Positions 1 through 9,107 are shown, counted from the first letter of the stretch. The stretch is 64,000 nucleotides of DNA from Armatimonadota bacterium (GCA_037138755.1 JBAXHT010000003.1:364398-428397), one strand, 5' to 3'. Notes: generated by a model from the sequence alone, not told the origin. Program-made: numbers and translations.

Positions 1-47
1 ACCCAAGGATTTTCAATCCTTTGCTCTACCAACTGAGCTACCGCGGC
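1..47 (-). tRNA. tRNA-Phe (GAA), 3' end cut by window edge
   Basis: Read on the minus strand the sequence starts with acceptor strand GCCGCGG at 47-41, followed by a D-arm (GCTC...GAGC) and an anticodon stem AAGGA/TCCTT enclosing the anticodon GAA, which reads Phe codons. The variable loop, T-arm and 3' acceptor strand lie beyond position 1, so only the 5' part is present. A tRNA-Asp follows upstream on the same strand 13 bases away, so the two are probably co-transcribed. Confidence 0.93.
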
Positions 48-60
48 ACATATTGTACGT

Positions 61-136
<76 letters not shown>

Positions 137-221
137 GAACGAAAGGAAAGTATGACAGATGCCTAATGTTAAGTCAACCCCTGCTGTGATTATTGGTCAG
201 CAACCTCGATACGTTAAGTAT

Positions 222-240
222 GCCCGCATTTTTGCCGGGC
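222..240 (-). terminator. possible weak terminator hairpin after SDR gene
   Basis: GCCCG (222-226) and CGGGC (236-240) can form a 5-bp stem just past the stop codon of the minus-strand SDR gene. No run of T follows on the minus strand, so an intrinsic terminator is only a possibility. Confidence 0.25.
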
Positions 241-243
241 TAG

Positions 244-1023
244 TTATGCGAGCGACTGGCCACCATCAATGAATAGCTCCGTGCCGCTGATATGCTTAGC
301 AACGTCTGACGCGAGAAAGGCAATCGCCTCGGCTACGTCTTCGACGGTTCCCGGATCCCTTCCGGTGAGGGGATTGTCTCCTTCAGGGAATTTTTTGGGT
401 CTCCCCACTGGCCACTCGCCTCGCCAATGGGTGGAATCAAGAATGTTGGTTTTGATGTACCCCGGACAGACGGTGTTGACCCGAATGCCTCTTGGACCAA
501 GTTCAACCGCCAGGTTACGCCCCATTGCGACAATTGCGGCTTTCGTTGCAATGTAGGGCGACGCGCCAGCCCAAGAAAATTGTCTCGATCCGTTGATCGA
601 ACCGACAAGAATAATCGACCCATTGCTGTTTTCAAGGTGCGGGAGGGCGGGAATGATGTAGTTGTACACCCCGACAACATTGATTTCGAAGAGGCGGCGG
701 ATCTCATCGGGATGGATCAAATCAAGTTTCCCCATCGGTCCGTTTATTCCTGCCGCCAGCACCAAAACGTCAAGCTTCCCCGCCTTGGCAACGAAGTTCT
801 TGATCACTTCTGAAGCATCGTCGGTCCTGCAAACATCCGATTCAAACTTCAGTACAGATTCTCCCGCAAATGCCTCGGCGAGTCTCTGCTCAGAGAGATC
901 AACGGCTCCGACGTTGGCTCCGCTTGCTGCAAAACGATTTGCAGCAGCTAGTCCGATTCCACTCCCGGCGCCGGTGACAAGGACAGCTTTTCCGGTGAAA
1001 TCTGAGTTATTGGGAGCGTTCAT
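244..1023 (-). CDS. SDR-family NAD(P)-dependent oxidoreductase
   Basis: A 259-residue short-chain dehydrogenase/reductase of classical length. The N-terminal cofactor motif TGAGSGIG lies near residues 18-25, followed by the acidic residue expected after beta-2 and a LAAG motif in place of NNAG. The catalytic Ser is in GSINGS and the Tyr/Lys pair in YIATKAA. The C-terminus GTELFIDGG is typical of the FabG/glucose dehydrogenase-like group. Substrate cannot be told from sequence. It is divergent from nusA, and its ATG lies at 1023. It is likely cytoplasmic, and family membership is secure while the specific reaction is unknown. Confidence 0.9.
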   Translation of the reverse strand: MNAPNNSDFTGKAVLVTGAGSGIGLAAANRFAASGANVGAVDLSEQRLAEAFAGESVLKFESDVCRTDDASEVIKNFVAKAGKLDVLVLAAGINGPMGKLDLIHPDEIRRLFEINVVGVYNYIIPALPHLENSNGSIILVGSINGSRQFSWAGASPYIATKAAIVAMGRNLAVELGPRGIRVNTVCPGYIKTNILDSTHWRGEWPVGRPKKFPEGDNPLTGRDPGTVEDVAEAIAFLASDVAKHISGTELFIDGGQSLA

Positions 1024-1039
1024 TTGAGGTTAGGCGTTG

Positions 1040-1048
1040 TGATACAAT
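1040..1048 (+). promoter_or_regulatory. extended -10 promoter for nusA operon (candidate)
   Basis: TGATACAAT fits the extended -10 pattern TGnTANNNT (TACAAT at 1043-1048). No convincing -35 lies at 17 bases. Transcription would start near 1055 and give a roughly 90-base leader that includes the hairpin at 1080-1102 before nusA. Confidence 0.4.
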
Positions 1049-1079
1049 AGAGAGACAAAATTTTGGGCACCGAAAGAGG

Positions 1080-1102
1080 GGTGGCTCTATGCCGCCTTTT
1101 TT
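1080..1102 (+). terminator. terminator-like hairpin in the nusA leader
   Basis: GGTGGC (1080-1085) pairs with GCCGCC (1091-1096, one G-U pair) around a 5-base loop. Six T residues follow at once (1097-1102). This has the form of an intrinsic terminator, yet the only plus-strand gene it could serve is nusA downstream, because the gene upstream is divergent. It may act as an attenuator of the nusA operon. Confidence 0.5.
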
Positions 1103-1141
1103 GTTAATCGGAGTCCATGAAATAAGGGGAACACGCAGATT

Positions 1142-2206
1142 ATGGACATCATGCAGCAGCTAAATCAAATCGCACAGGAGAGGGATATCCCGGTGGAAGA
1201 CCTCGTCGTTGAGCTAGAAGAAGCGCTGGGTGCTGCCTACAAGAAGTATGTCGGAGCGCGAGGTGAAGTGAATGTTAAGCTTGACACCTCGAAGGGTTGG
1301 ACCGCCCAGGTCGAAAAGGAAGTCGTTGCGGTTGTCGAAGAGCCGAGCTTCCAGATGAGCCTGACCGAAGCCCGCAAGCGGAACTCCGAAGCCGAAGTCG
1401 GCGACTTCGTTCCTATGGAAGTCGACCCGAACCGCTTTGGCCGAATCGCAGCCCAAACCGCGAAGCAAGTTCTTTCGCAAAAGCTCCGCGAGGCTGAAAC
1501 CCGCCGCATTCACGACGTCTTCGCCGAGAAGATGGGCGACATCGTCAGCGGAACCGTCAGTCGACGAGACGACCAAAATGTCTACATCCAGGTCAACCGC
1601 GTCGAAGCTGAGCTTCCCCGCCGCGAGCAAGTTCCTACCGAGCGCTATGCACCAAACAGCCGGATGAAGGTTTACGTTTACAAAGTAGACGACAGCCAAC
1701 GCCGCCTCAAGGTCATCGTTAGCCGAACTCATCCAAATCTGCTTCGCAAGCTTTTCGAACTCGAAATCCCCGAGATTGCCAGCGGAATCGTCCAGATCAA
1801 GGCCATTAGCCGCGAGCCGGGACAGCGATCCAAGGTCGCCGTATTCAGCGAAGACGAGCGCGTTGATCCAATCGGAGCCTGTATTGGACCACGCGGCGCG
1901 CGGGTTCAGGCCATCGTGGACGAGCTGAACGATGAGAAGATCGACGTTGTTCCGTACAAGGAAGATCCAAAAGAATTCATCATCGAAGCCCTGTCTCCTG
2001 CCAAAGTTAACTCGATCAAGCTGACCGAGAAGCAGAATGATCGGGGAGATATGGAGAAGCACGCTTACGTTGTGGTTCCCGAGATGCAGCTCTCACTCGC
2101 CATCGGCAAGGGCGGGCAGAACGTCCGACTTGCAGCCCGGCTCACCGGCTGGACTATCGACATCCGTAGCGAGGCTCAAGCCGCCGCCGAACGGGGAAAG
2201 GCGTGA
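1142..2206 (+). CDS. nusA: transcription termination/antitermination factor NusA
   Basis: NusA binds RNA polymerase and nascent RNA and controls pausing, termination and antitermination. The 354-residue protein has the N-terminal polymerase-binding domain (about 1-125), an S1 domain (about 130-200) and two KH domains. KH1 carries GPRGARVQAIVDEL and KH2 carries AIGKGGQNVRLAARL. It ends right after KH2, without the C-terminal acidic repeats of proteobacterial NusA, as in Firmicutes. A GGGGA at 1126-1130 lies 11 bases before the ATG. It heads the nusA-ylxR-infB operon; rimP, which usually precedes nusA, is missing here. Confidence 0.97.
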   Translation: MDIMQQLNQIAQERDIPVEDLVVELEEALGAAYKKYVGARGEVNVKLDTSKGWTAQVEKEVVAVVEEPSFQMSLTEARKRNSEAEVGDFVPMEVDPNRFGRIAAQTAKQVLSQKLREAETRRIHDVFAEKMGDIVSGTVSRRDDQNVYIQVNRVEAELPRREQVPTERYAPNSRMKVYVYKVDDSQRRLKVIVSRTHPNLLRKLFELEIPEIASGIVQIKAISREPGQRSKVAVFSEDERVDPIGACIGPRGARVQAIVDELNDEKIDVVPYKEDPKEFIIEALSPAKVNSIKLTEKQNDRGDMEKHAYVVVPEMQLSLAIGKGGQNVRLAARLTGWTIDIRSEAQAAAERGKA

Positions 2207-2220
2207 GGTGATGGCACAGT

Positions 2221-2490
2221 ATGTCAACACACACGGTCACCAGAACCTGCGTTTCATGTCGAACTAAACGCAACCAAGCCAGCCTAGTACGGCTTGGCGT
2301 AAGCACAGCTGGTGATGTGCAACTATGGGGCGGAATTGGGCGAAGTGCCTACTTCTGCCCCTCAACAATTTGCCTTGAAGGGGCATTGAAACCCGGACGG
2401 CTTGCGAAAGCCCTTCGCCACGCCGTCTCTGCCACATCCCTGGCAACCATCAAAGAAGAATTAGTATGCAAACTGGAGTTAAGCCAATGA
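2221..2490 (+). CDS. rnpM: YlxR/RnpM family RNA-binding protein
   Basis: An 89-residue protein of the YlxR (DUF448) family. It shows the signature RTCVSCRTKR at residues 8-17 and GRSAYFC near 39-45. Homologues are small basic RNA-binding proteins; B. subtilis RnpM (YlxR) is reported to bind RNase P RNA and modulate its activity. The location between nusA and infB is the conserved family context. The gene starts 14 bases after the nusA stop and its stop overlaps the infB start (ATGA at 2487-2490), implying translational coupling. Confidence 0.9.
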   Translation: MSTHTVTRTCVSCRTKRNQASLVRLGVSTAGDVQLWGGIGRSAYFCPSTICLEGALKPGRLAKALRHAVSATSLATIKEELVCKLELSQ

Positions 2491-4403
2491 GTCACACCAT
2501 CGCCGACATCGCGACCGAGTTCGAAATTCGACCCGGTCAGGTCTTTACCGTCCTCAACGACTTGGGGCTGGATCATGACGGTGCTTCGTTTGAGGGTGAC
2601 AACGACACCCTTGAAATGGTCAAAGAGTCCTGCCTTGAGCACATGGACTCCAAGGTCATCACCCTCAAGCCGAACTGCACTCCCCGCGATATCGCAAACG
2701 CCCTCGGCGTTCCCCAAGCCGAGATTCAAAAGAGCCTAATCTCCAAATTCAAGATTATGAAGGCGATCGCCAACCCGCTGACCGAAGAGGAAGCTGGGCG
2801 AATCGTGACTTCGTACGGATTCGAACTCGCTCTTGCTGAGGGTCCAAAGCCAAAGCCGAAGGTTGACCCACGCGCCGCCATCAAAGTCGGCGGAGCTGTC
2901 AAGCGACCGCCGGTTGTGACTATCATGGGCCACGTTGACCATGGCAAGACTTCCCTACTAGACTACATCCGCAAGGCAAACGTCGCTGCAAAAGAAGCGG
3001 GCGGAATCACCCAACACATTGGTGCCTATCAGGTCATGCTCGAAGAAGGACTCATTACCTTCCTTGACACACCTGGTCACGCTGCTTTCACCAACATGCG
3101 CGCCCGAGGAGCCCAGGTCACCGACATCGCAATCCTCGTTGTCGCCGCTGACGACGGCATCATGCCGCAGACCCAAGAAGCGATTCAGCACATCCAAGCC
3201 GCAAACGTTCCGATGATCGTCGCCGTCAACAAGTGCGACAAGCCCGGTGCCAACCCGGATCGGGTTCTCCAGCAGCTCACTGAATACAACGTCATCCCCG
3301 AAGCCTTTGGCGGCCAAACGATCACCACCAATGTCTCCGCCCTCACCGGTGCTGGCGTCCCTGAACTTCTCGAACTGATCATCCTCCAGGCCGACATCAT
3401 GGACCTCAAGGCCGACCCGCGCGGCGAGCTCAAAGGCACCGTCGTTGAGGCCAAGCTTGAAAAGGGCCGTGGTCCGGTTGCCACCCTTCTTATCGAGGAA
3501 GGAACCTTGAAAAGCGGCGACAACCTCGTCGTCGGACAAACGTTCGGACGAATCAAAGCGATGACCGACTTCCGTGGCGAAAAGATGGAGTTTGCCGGAC
3601 CATCGGCTCCGGTCGAGATTCTGGGACTCAGCGAAGTGCCTGCCGCCGGAGACAAGATCGAGTTCTTCCCCGACGAGCGATCAGCTCGAGTTGAGGCCGA
3701 AGGCCGAATCTCCAAAGCTCGCGCCAAGGAGTTCACCAATGGCGGACGCGGCATGACCCTTCGCGACCTGCGAAGCCGCATGCAGGACGACGGCATCAAG
3801 AACCTTAATCTGATTATCAAGGCCGATGTTCACGGCTCCGTTGAAGCGGTCAAGGGCATGCTGGAGAAGGTCAAGAACGACGAAGTCGAGACCAAGATTA
3901 TCCTCAGCGGTGTTGGGCAGATCACCAAGGCCGACATCGACCTTGCAGCTGCCTCAGACTCGATCGTCGTCGGCTTCAACGCGAAGCCAGACGGCGAATC
4001 GCGCAAGGAAGCCGAGAAGCGAAAGGTTGAAATCCGAACCTACTCAATCATTTACGAACTGATCGAAGACATCGAAGCGGCGGTGAAGGGAATGCTCGCT
4101 CCGAAGTTCGAGGAGCAAGAACTCGGCGAAGCAGAAATTCGAATGCGACTGCAATTCTCGAAGAAGGGTATCGTTGCTGGTTCGTACATCACCGAAGGAA
4201 AGATCACGAGGAACGCCAAGGTTCGCATCTATCGTGGCAAGGACCTCATCCACGAAGGCGAAGTCGCCACCCTCAAGCACTTCAAGGACGACGTCCGCGA
4301 AATGACGATGGGCCAAGAGTGCGGTATCACCTTCACTAACTGGGAAGACTTCCAGGAAGGCGACCGAGTCGAAGCCTTCGAGATGGTTCAGATCAACGCT
4401 TGA
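2487..4403 (+). CDS. infB: translation initiation factor IF-2
   Basis: IF-2 is the GTPase that brings initiator tRNA to the 30S subunit. All G motifs are visible: GHVDHGKT (G1), DTPGHAAF (G3) and NKCD (G4). Domains IV-VI complete the C-terminus. The N-terminal extension is short, giving 638 residues, close to the compact IF-2 form. I chose ATG 2487 (residues MSHTIADI) over the upstream ATG at 2466 because it has GGAG at 2475-2478 at good spacing and forms the usual ATGA overlap with the ylxR stop. A strong hairpin follows the stop. Confidence 0.97.
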   Translation: MSHTIADIATEFEIRPGQVFTVLNDLGLDHDGASFEGDNDTLEMVKESCLEHMDSKVITLKPNCTPRDIANALGVPQAEIQKSLISKFKIMKAIANPLTEEEAGRIVTSYGFELALAEGPKPKPKVDPRAAIKVGGAVKRPPVVTIMGHVDHGKTSLLDYIRKANVAAKEAGGITQHIGAYQVMLEEGLITFLDTPGHAAFTNMRARGAQVTDIAILVVAADDGIMPQTQEAIQHIQAANVPMIVAVNKCDKPGANPDRVLQQLTEYNVIPEAFGGQTITTNVSALTGAGVPELLELIILQADIMDLKADPRGELKGTVVEAKLEKGRGPVATLLIEEGTLKSGDNLVVGQTFGRIKAMTDFRGEKMEFAGPSAPVEILGLSEVPAAGDKIEFFPDERSARVEAEGRISKARAKEFTNGGRGMTLRDLRSRMQDDGIKNLNLIIKADVHGSVEAVKGMLEKVKNDEVETKIILSGVGQITKADIDLAAASDSIVVGFNAKPDGESRKEAEKRKVEIRTYSIIYELIEDIEAAVKGMLAPKFEEQELGEAEIRMRLQFSKKGIVAGSYITEGKITRNAKVRIYRGKDLIHEGEVATLKHFKDDVREMTMGQECGITFTNWEDFQEGDRVEAFEMVQINA

Positions 4404-4415
4404 TAACACTGGATA

Positions 4416-4455
4416 AGAAATGCCGCCTTTTCTCTAGGTAGGCGGCATTTCTTTT
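4416..4455. terminator. bidirectional terminator between infB and PEP-CTERM gene
   Basis: AGAAATGCCGCC (4416-4427) and GGCGGCATTTCT (4441-4452) are perfect 12-base inverted repeats around a 13-base loop. T-rich DNA follows on both strands. It lies between two convergent genes and can end both transcripts. Confidence 0.85.
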
Positions 4456-4458
4456 GCC

Positions 4459-5208
4459 TTAGTTCTGCTTGCGCTTTCGCTTCAGCAGCCCAAACAGTCC
4501 CAGGCCGAGAGTAGCCATTGTTGCAGGCTCCGGCACGGGCGCTACGGTAACCCTCGCAAGCTCTTGGTTCTGAGTCCAAGCTGGCAACTGTGCTTCGCTA
4601 TCTCCCCGCCCGCTGATGATCCCTGCATGATGACGGATGAGTCCACCTTCGGTATCAACCGGGTTACCGGATCCACCCAAGAAGCCAAGATCCGCTGCAT
4701 TCTGCGAGTTGTACTCGGTACCCGCGTCCCAGGCGTCAGATCCTAGCGCAAGGTAGGAACCACCAATTGCGGTTGACCCGCTAAAGAGGTTTAGGGCTTC
4801 ATCGCCTTGGCCGATTCCTATCCAACCATCATTTGTCTTTCCAAGCATGGCCGCGAAGGAAAAGAATGGGTGCGAGGCATCCGTCGTAAACGAGAAAATC
4901 CGGGTTTCGCCCGGTGCAATCGGCCCACCAGCAACTTTTCCCCAGCCACCAATATCGCTACCGGCACCAGCAATAATTGACTCGAGAGCCGCAGTATTGC
5001 CGCCTTCGGCAATGCGCTTGATCCCGAGCGAAGCAGATGACCCCGACGTGAAAATATCGAAGCCAGCGTTGTGCGCGATTCCGATGAGTGGACTCAAAGG
5101 TTGAGGTCCGAGGTTCTCCACTTTGACCTGGAACGTTTGTGCGTAAGCACTTGGAATGACAGCTAACCCGACAATAGAAAGCGCGATTTGCGCTAGTTTT
5201 TTCTTCAT
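4459..5208 (-). CDS. spondin-domain PEP-CTERM secreted protein
   Basis: A 249-residue exported protein. Residues 1-23 form a signal peptide (KKK start, hydrophobic core, AYA-QT cleavage site). The middle resembles spondin_N-type domains (FQVKVENLGPQPLSPL; a GETRIFSF strand). The C-terminus is a classical PEP-CTERM sorting tag: PVPEPATMA, a hydrophobic stretch, then KRKRK. Such tags are recognised by exosortase, which cuts and anchors the protein in the envelope. A GAGGG ribosome site lies just before the ATG. No exosortase gene is in the window. Function beyond surface display is unknown. Confidence 0.85.
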   Translation of the reverse strand: MKKKLAQIALSIVGLAVIPSAYAQTFQVKVENLGPQPLSPLIGIAHNAGFDIFTSGSSASLGIKRIAEGGNTAALESIIAGAGSDIGGWGKVAGGPIAPGETRIFSFTTDASHPFFSFAAMLGKTNDGWIGIGQGDEALNLFSGSTAIGGSYLALGSDAWDAGTEYNSQNAADLGFLGGSGNPVDTEGGLIRHHAGIISGRGDSEAQLPAWTQNQELARVTVAPVPEPATMATLGLGLFGLLKRKRKQN

Positions 5209-5334
5209 AGGTTTCCCTCAAACTGTCGGCGGCCGCTGACTCTGGGCATATTCCCGCCAGTTCGATTGGTTCCCCTATCGCTGAAACCTTAACAGATACT
5301 CTTAGGGTTTATTCGGGCAACCCCAATCCACGAC

Positions 5335-5670
5335 CTACTTCTTGGTGAACTTCCAACTCGTATCGTCCTTGCCGTCTTTTTGTGGAACTAGGGCTGAACG
5401 GGTGTTTTTGTAGACCGTGGTAATGAGCCCTTGTCCGACTGAAAAAGTCACAATGTCACCTTCCTCCTTCTAGGTGGCTTTGAGCAGGCTGAACACGCCA
5501 GCTCCAAACTCGACGTTTCCATCCGACTTCACATCAAGGATCATCCTGTCGGCTCCGGGCAAAAGGTTTTTGTTTGCAGCGTCAAAATAGTATCTTCCAG
5601 TAGCGGTGGGTTTGGAGCAGCCCGCCAAGGTAAGCAGTGCTAGGACGAGTAGTGGAAAGCGTCTCATCAA
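5335..5670 (-). pseudogene. small lipoprotein gene interrupted by in-frame TAG
   Basis: The first 66 codons encode a lipoprotein: MMRRFPLLVLALLTLAGCSK has a clear lipobox (LAGC). They end at TAG (5470-5472). The same frame continues without a break for 44 more sense codons to a second TAG at 5335-5337. The continuation reads as normal protein (KEEGDIVTFSVGQG... to SWKFTKK). Small bacterial lipoproteins of the type G-Y/L-DGN-G-W-x-GDxVT look just like the joined product. The likeliest reading is a nonsense mutation, with amber readthrough or a base error as alternatives. The family is not named here. Confidence 0.7.
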
Positions 5671-5728
5671 AACATTCTAAGTGGCATCCGCTGAGCCCGT
5701 CAGGATGGAAGCTGAGTAAAATCGTGGT

Positions 5729-7075
5729 ATGTCGCTTGGACGAAAGTTCGCCGCAGATCATCTTCGAAACCTACTGCGAGACGAGCTTCGCCTCAAATCT
5801 GAACAGGGGTTTTCCATCCCGCCTGGGCTAGCAGATCGAATGGCTCATTCCTCATTTAGTGAGTTACACGACATTGAAACTGAACTGGAGAGCCTTACAG
5901 AACCTGATCACTTGGGGACGAACGAGCCGCTAGACTGGACGATACCAAGCCTGGCGCTTGAAAAATGGGTTCCGAACCAAAACGAACTAGACGATCGCAT
6001 TCGTGGCGCTTGGTATGGGCGAATCGCCGGGTGCATCTTGGGCAAACCGTTGGAGATTCACCCGTTTATGCGTGAACCAAAGTTGCTAAGGCAATATCTG
6101 GAGCGAACGAATCAGTGGCCACTTTCCGACTTCGTAGATGCGAATGACGACGTGTGCGTCGAGATAACGGGACAGACGCTTGGTTCTCGCCCTTCGGTTC
6201 GTGGGAACATCAGGTACGCCCAAAGTGATGATGATCTACGATACACCCTCGCAGGCTTGCGCATTCTTGACAAGATTCCTAATCCTTCAACTCGCGATGT
6301 CTTCCAGTACTGGTCTAGCCACTGGCTTCCCGACCAGACGTTCACGGCTGAGCAAGCGGCGATTAGCAACAGCTACGCCTTTGGTCGTCCGCATCACTGG
6401 GAACAACCCGAAGACGCTGAGTATCAGCAAGCAATGCGTCAATGGCGCAATCCCTATCGTGAATGGATTGGAGCGGCGATTCGCGCCGACGGCTGGGCTT
6501 ATGGCTATGCGGGCAACCCTGAGCGAGCCGCCCAGGTTGCTCAGCAGGATGCTTTGATTTCTCACGAACGTAACGGTGAGTACAGCGAAATCTTCTTCGC
6601 AGCATGGATATCGGCCTCCTTTCGTCTGCCGCTGCACGATTCTTTCAGAGTGGCACTCCAAACTGTTCCACAAAACAGCCGGCTAGCCACTGCAATGGTC
6701 GAGACAAAGGCGCGATGTGACGCCGGAGGCACGATGGACGAGTTGCTGGACTACATTGAGGTAACCAGCGGTCACTATGATGGAGTCCACTCAATCAACA
6801 ATGCTCTCGCTTGCGTAGCATCAGTATTCTTATCAAATGGCGATCTCGAACTGTCCATCACCCGGGCAGTCATGTTTGGTCTGGATACAGATTGCAACGG
6901 AGCTACCGTCGGAAGCATCGTCGGAGCAAGGGTCGGCGCGAGCGGGTTCCCAGTCGAAAAATGGATCAACCCTTTCGATGACACGATCGATTTTGAGTTT
7001 GTTGGAGAGGAACGGCAGTCTATTAACGGTCTTGCGAGTTGGACCGTGGAGCTTTGGAGAAGGCTCAACCAGTAA
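5729..7075 (+). CDS. ADP-ribosylglycohydrolase (DraG/ARH) family protein
   Basis: A 448-residue protein with an extra N-terminal region (1-90) before an ARH-type domain. The domain opens with RGAWYGRIAGCILGKPLE, has an acidic metal motif (SDDDLRYTL), and closes with GLDTDCNGATVGSIVGA, the family's second metal-binding motif. Members remove ADP-ribose from proteins or small molecules, using two Mg ions. Substrate is not predictable. TAAAAT at 5717-5722 lies 6 bases before the ATG with no ribosome site, so the message is probably leaderless. The next gene, miaA, is in the same frame 9 bases past the stop. Confidence 0.85.
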   Translation: MSLGRKFAADHLRNLLRDELRLKSEQGFSIPPGLADRMAHSSFSELHDIETELESLTEPDHLGTNEPLDWTIPSLALEKWVPNQNELDDRIRGAWYGRIAGCILGKPLEIHPFMREPKLLRQYLERTNQWPLSDFVDANDDVCVEITGQTLGSRPSVRGNIRYAQSDDDLRYTLAGLRILDKIPNPSTRDVFQYWSSHWLPDQTFTAEQAAISNSYAFGRPHHWEQPEDAEYQQAMRQWRNPYREWIGAAIRADGWAYGYAGNPERAAQVAQQDALISHERNGEYSEIFFAAWISASFRLPLHDSFRVALQTVPQNSRLATAMVETKARCDAGGTMDELLDYIEVTSGHYDGVHSINNALACVASVFLSNGDLELSITRAVMFGLDTDCNGATVGSIVGARVGASGFPVEKWINPFDDTIDFEFVGEERQSINGLASWTVELWRRLNQ

Positions 7076-7084
7076 ACTGTTTCC

Positions 7085-7960
7085 ATCAAGCCCTTCCTTC
7101 TCACCATCCTCGGCCCAACTGCCTCCGGAAAGTCTTCATTGGCCGAAGAACTTGCAGAGAAGCACGACGCCGTCATTCTGAACGGCGATGCCTTTCAGAT
7201 GTATCGAGGGATGGACATCGGAACCGCAAAGCCACGCGACAAAGCTCGTTACGAACTTCTTGACCTTAAGACCCCCGATGAGGAGTTTGGGGTCGGCGAA
7301 TATGTGTTGCTCGCAGCCAAGCGACTTAATGAGCACTTTAATAACAATGTTAACGTCATTCTTTGCGGAGGAACCGGGCTTTATATCCGCGCCCTCATCG
7401 AGGAATATCAAGATCTTTCACCGGCACCTTCGCCTGAACTGCGCCGAGAGCTGAACGAGCGACCAGAGGACGAACTGGTCGACCAACTCCGTTCGCAGTT
7501 CCCGGAGACGGCTTCCAAAACGGATCTCAAGAACCGAATACGAGTCACCAGGGCCCTCGAAAGATGCTTAGCACCCAAAGAGAAAATCCAGTTTTCGATC
7601 CCTCCGTTCACCAAAAAAAAGGTCGGGCTTGTGCCAGATGTCAAAAATACTGAACTAAACATCCAGCATCGAACGTCTGTTATGATGCAAAATGGCTGGG
7701 TAAATGAAGTTAAGGAGCTCCTTAACAACGGCTACCGACCAGGAAACCCCGGTTTTCGCGCAATTGGATACTCGGCAATTGTCGATTTTCTCCACGGCGA
7801 TCTCACCGAGGCAGAACTGATCGAGACCATCGAAGCAGAGACGAGGAACTACGCCAAGCGGCAACGCACGTGGCTACGTTCCGAGCCTGACTTGGAGGTT
7901 TTTAGCAACGGAATCGATGCCTTGGGCGCAACCCGGGCATGGATTCAGAGTATGCATTAA
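7085..7960 (+). CDS. miaA: tRNA dimethylallyltransferase MiaA
   Basis: MiaA transfers a dimethylallyl group to A37 of tRNAs reading UNN codons. The P-loop GPTASGKS is at 7112-7135, followed by the substrate loop [13 protein letters not shown], the [11 protein letters not shown] helix and the [12 protein letters not shown] tRNA-binding end. No ATG, GTG or TTG exists between the in-frame TAA at 7073 and the P-loop. The first TTG (7139) would delete the P-loop. ATC at 7085 gives (M)[16 protein letters not shown], exactly the expected MiaA start, so I place the start there. It precedes hfq, as in many bacteria. About 291 residues, slightly shorter than typical. Confidence 0.93.
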   Translation: MKPFLLTILGPTASGKSSLAEELAEKHDAVILNGDAFQMYRGMDIGTAKPRDKARYELLDLKTPDEEFGVGEYVLLAAKRLNEHFNNNVNVILCGGTGLYIRALIEEYQDLSPAPSPELRRELNERPEDELVDQLRSQFPETASKTDLKNRIRVTRALERCLAPKEKIQFSIPPFTKKKVGLVPDVKNTELNIQHRTSVMMQNGWVNEVKELLNNGYRPGNPGFRAIGYSAIVDFLHGDLTEAELIETIEAETRNYAKRQRTWLRSEPDLEVFSNGIDALGATRAWIQSMH

Positions 7961-7971
7961 AGGATAATTAC

Positions 7972-8238
7972 ATGGGTAAGGCAATCAACCTGCAAGATAT
8001 GTTTCTGAACCAAGTCCGCAAGGAAGGGGTCAGCGTTACGGTCTATCTCACCAATAGCGTCCAGCTTCGTGGCAACGTACGCGGCTTCGACGCGTTCACG
8101 ATTCTCTTGGATTCGCCCGGTAAGCCAACTCAGTTGGTCTATAAGCACGCAGTAGCTTCAATTGTTCCTGCCAAGACGGTCGGCACATACCGCGCCCCAG
8201 GCGAGCACGAAGAGCATCACCCAAGCGATTCCGAGTGA
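7972..8238 (+). CDS. hfq: RNA chaperone Hfq
   Basis: Hfq forms a hexameric Sm-like ring that pairs small RNAs with mRNAs. The 88-residue product has the Sm1 motif ([14 protein letters not shown]... to [11 protein letters not shown]) and Sm2 motif [10 protein letters not shown], close to the family's YKHAIST form. I use the ATG at 7972, with AAGGA at 7960-7964, rather than an in-frame ATG at 7939 inside miaA. The C-terminal tail is acidic and short ([11 protein letters not shown]). The gene lies 11 bases after miaA, and its stop overlaps the dapF start. Confidence 0.96.
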   Translation: MGKAINLQDMFLNQVRKEGVSVTVYLTNSVQLRGNVRGFDAFTILLDSPGKPTQLVYKHAVASIVPAKTVGTYRAPGEHEEHHPSDSE

Positions 8239-9107
8239 GCATTCCCTTCACAAAAATGCAGGGCATCGGTAACGACTTCGTCGTCATCGACACCCTGCGC
8301 GATTCCGTCGCCCTGTCGGGACTTCCCGCGTTGGCGCGTTCGGTCTGTGATCGCAAGTTTGGCGTCGGAGCCGACGGTCTCATCTTTGTCCTGCGGAAAG
8401 AAGGCAAGCTAGAAATGGCAATGCTCAACCCCGACGGCTCACTCAGCGAGATGTGCGGAAATGGGTTGCGTTGTTTCGGGAGGTTGGCGGTTGATCGTGG
8501 CTACGCTGCGGGGACTTTTCCGGTTCTGACCGGGGCAGGGGAACTGACCGTGAGCGTCACCGGGATCGCGGGCGTCTCGCCTGCCCCGCGAGCCGAAGGG
8601 GAGGCCTCAGCTAACAATTCATCCGCAAAAGCAAACGAAAGCGCGTCTGGCACTGCACACTCCATAACCATCGATATGGGGGAGGGGACCTTCCCGCTTG
8701 GAAAGGCTCTAATCGATCTCAACGATGGCTTCAAGGCAATCCATGTGAGCATGGGCAACCCGCACATCGTAATTATCACTGACAACGTCGACGCAATCCC
8801 TCTCGAAGAAGTCGGTCCGCAATTGGAGCACCACCCACTGTTCCCTCAACGAACGAACGTCCACTTCGTCCAAGTCCTGAACCGAACTGAAATCAAACAG
8901 CGAACCTGGGAAAGAGGTGCCGGAATCACCCTCGCCTGCGGCACCGGAGCCTGCGCCTGCGCAGTAGCAACCGCAACCCTCGGTCTGACCGAGAGAAAGC
9001 TACTCAACCACCTGCCAGGTGGTGATTTGACTTTGGAATACCAAAACAACGGGCACGTCTTGATGAAGGGCGCCGCTGAATATGTTTTTGAGGGTGAACT
9101 CGCTTAA
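8235..9107 (+). CDS. dapF: diaminopimelate epimerase
   Basis: DapF converts LL- to meso-diaminopimelate for lysine and peptidoglycan synthesis. The two catalytic cysteines are Cys74 in MCGNGLRC and Cys235 in ACGTGACA. The N-terminus [15 protein letters not shown] is canonical. Start is GTG 8235, overlapping the hfq stop (GTGA). An insertion rich in Ser/Ala/Asn (about residues 112-145) separates the two half-domains. It contains a GC-rich palindrome (8579-8605) and does not match the usual short linker. Both active-site motifs are intact, so the enzyme should work. Confidence 0.95.
   Translation: MSIPFTKMQGIGNDFVVIDTLRDSVALSGLPALARSVCDRKFGVGADGLIFVLRKEGKLEMAMLNPDGSLSEMCGNGLRCFGRLAVDRGYAAGTFPVLTGAGELTVSVTGIAGVSPAPRAEGEASANNSSAKANESASGTAHSITIDMGEGTFPLGKALIDLNDGFKAIHVSMGNPHIVIITDNVDAIPLEEVGPQLEHHPLFPQRTNVHFVQVLNRTEIKQRTWERGAGITLACGTGACACAVATATLGLTERKLLNHLPGGDLTLEYQNNGHVLMKGAAEYVFEGELA
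8579..8605. repeat. GC-rich palindrome inside dapF
   Basis: GCCTGCCCC (8579-8587) and GGGGAGGC (8598-8605) are inverted repeats with one extra base in the left arm. They fall in the extra segment between the two DapF half-domains and keep the reading frame. Confidence 0.6.

Noticed and set aside
1214..2062. 282-residue minus-strand ORF over nusA
   Set aside because: Antisense to conserved NusA domains, with no recognisable protein features.
2466..2486. Upstream ATG for infB
   Set aside because: ATG 2487 has GGAG at good spacing and overlaps the ylxR stop in the usual way; the upstream ATG lacks a ribosome site.
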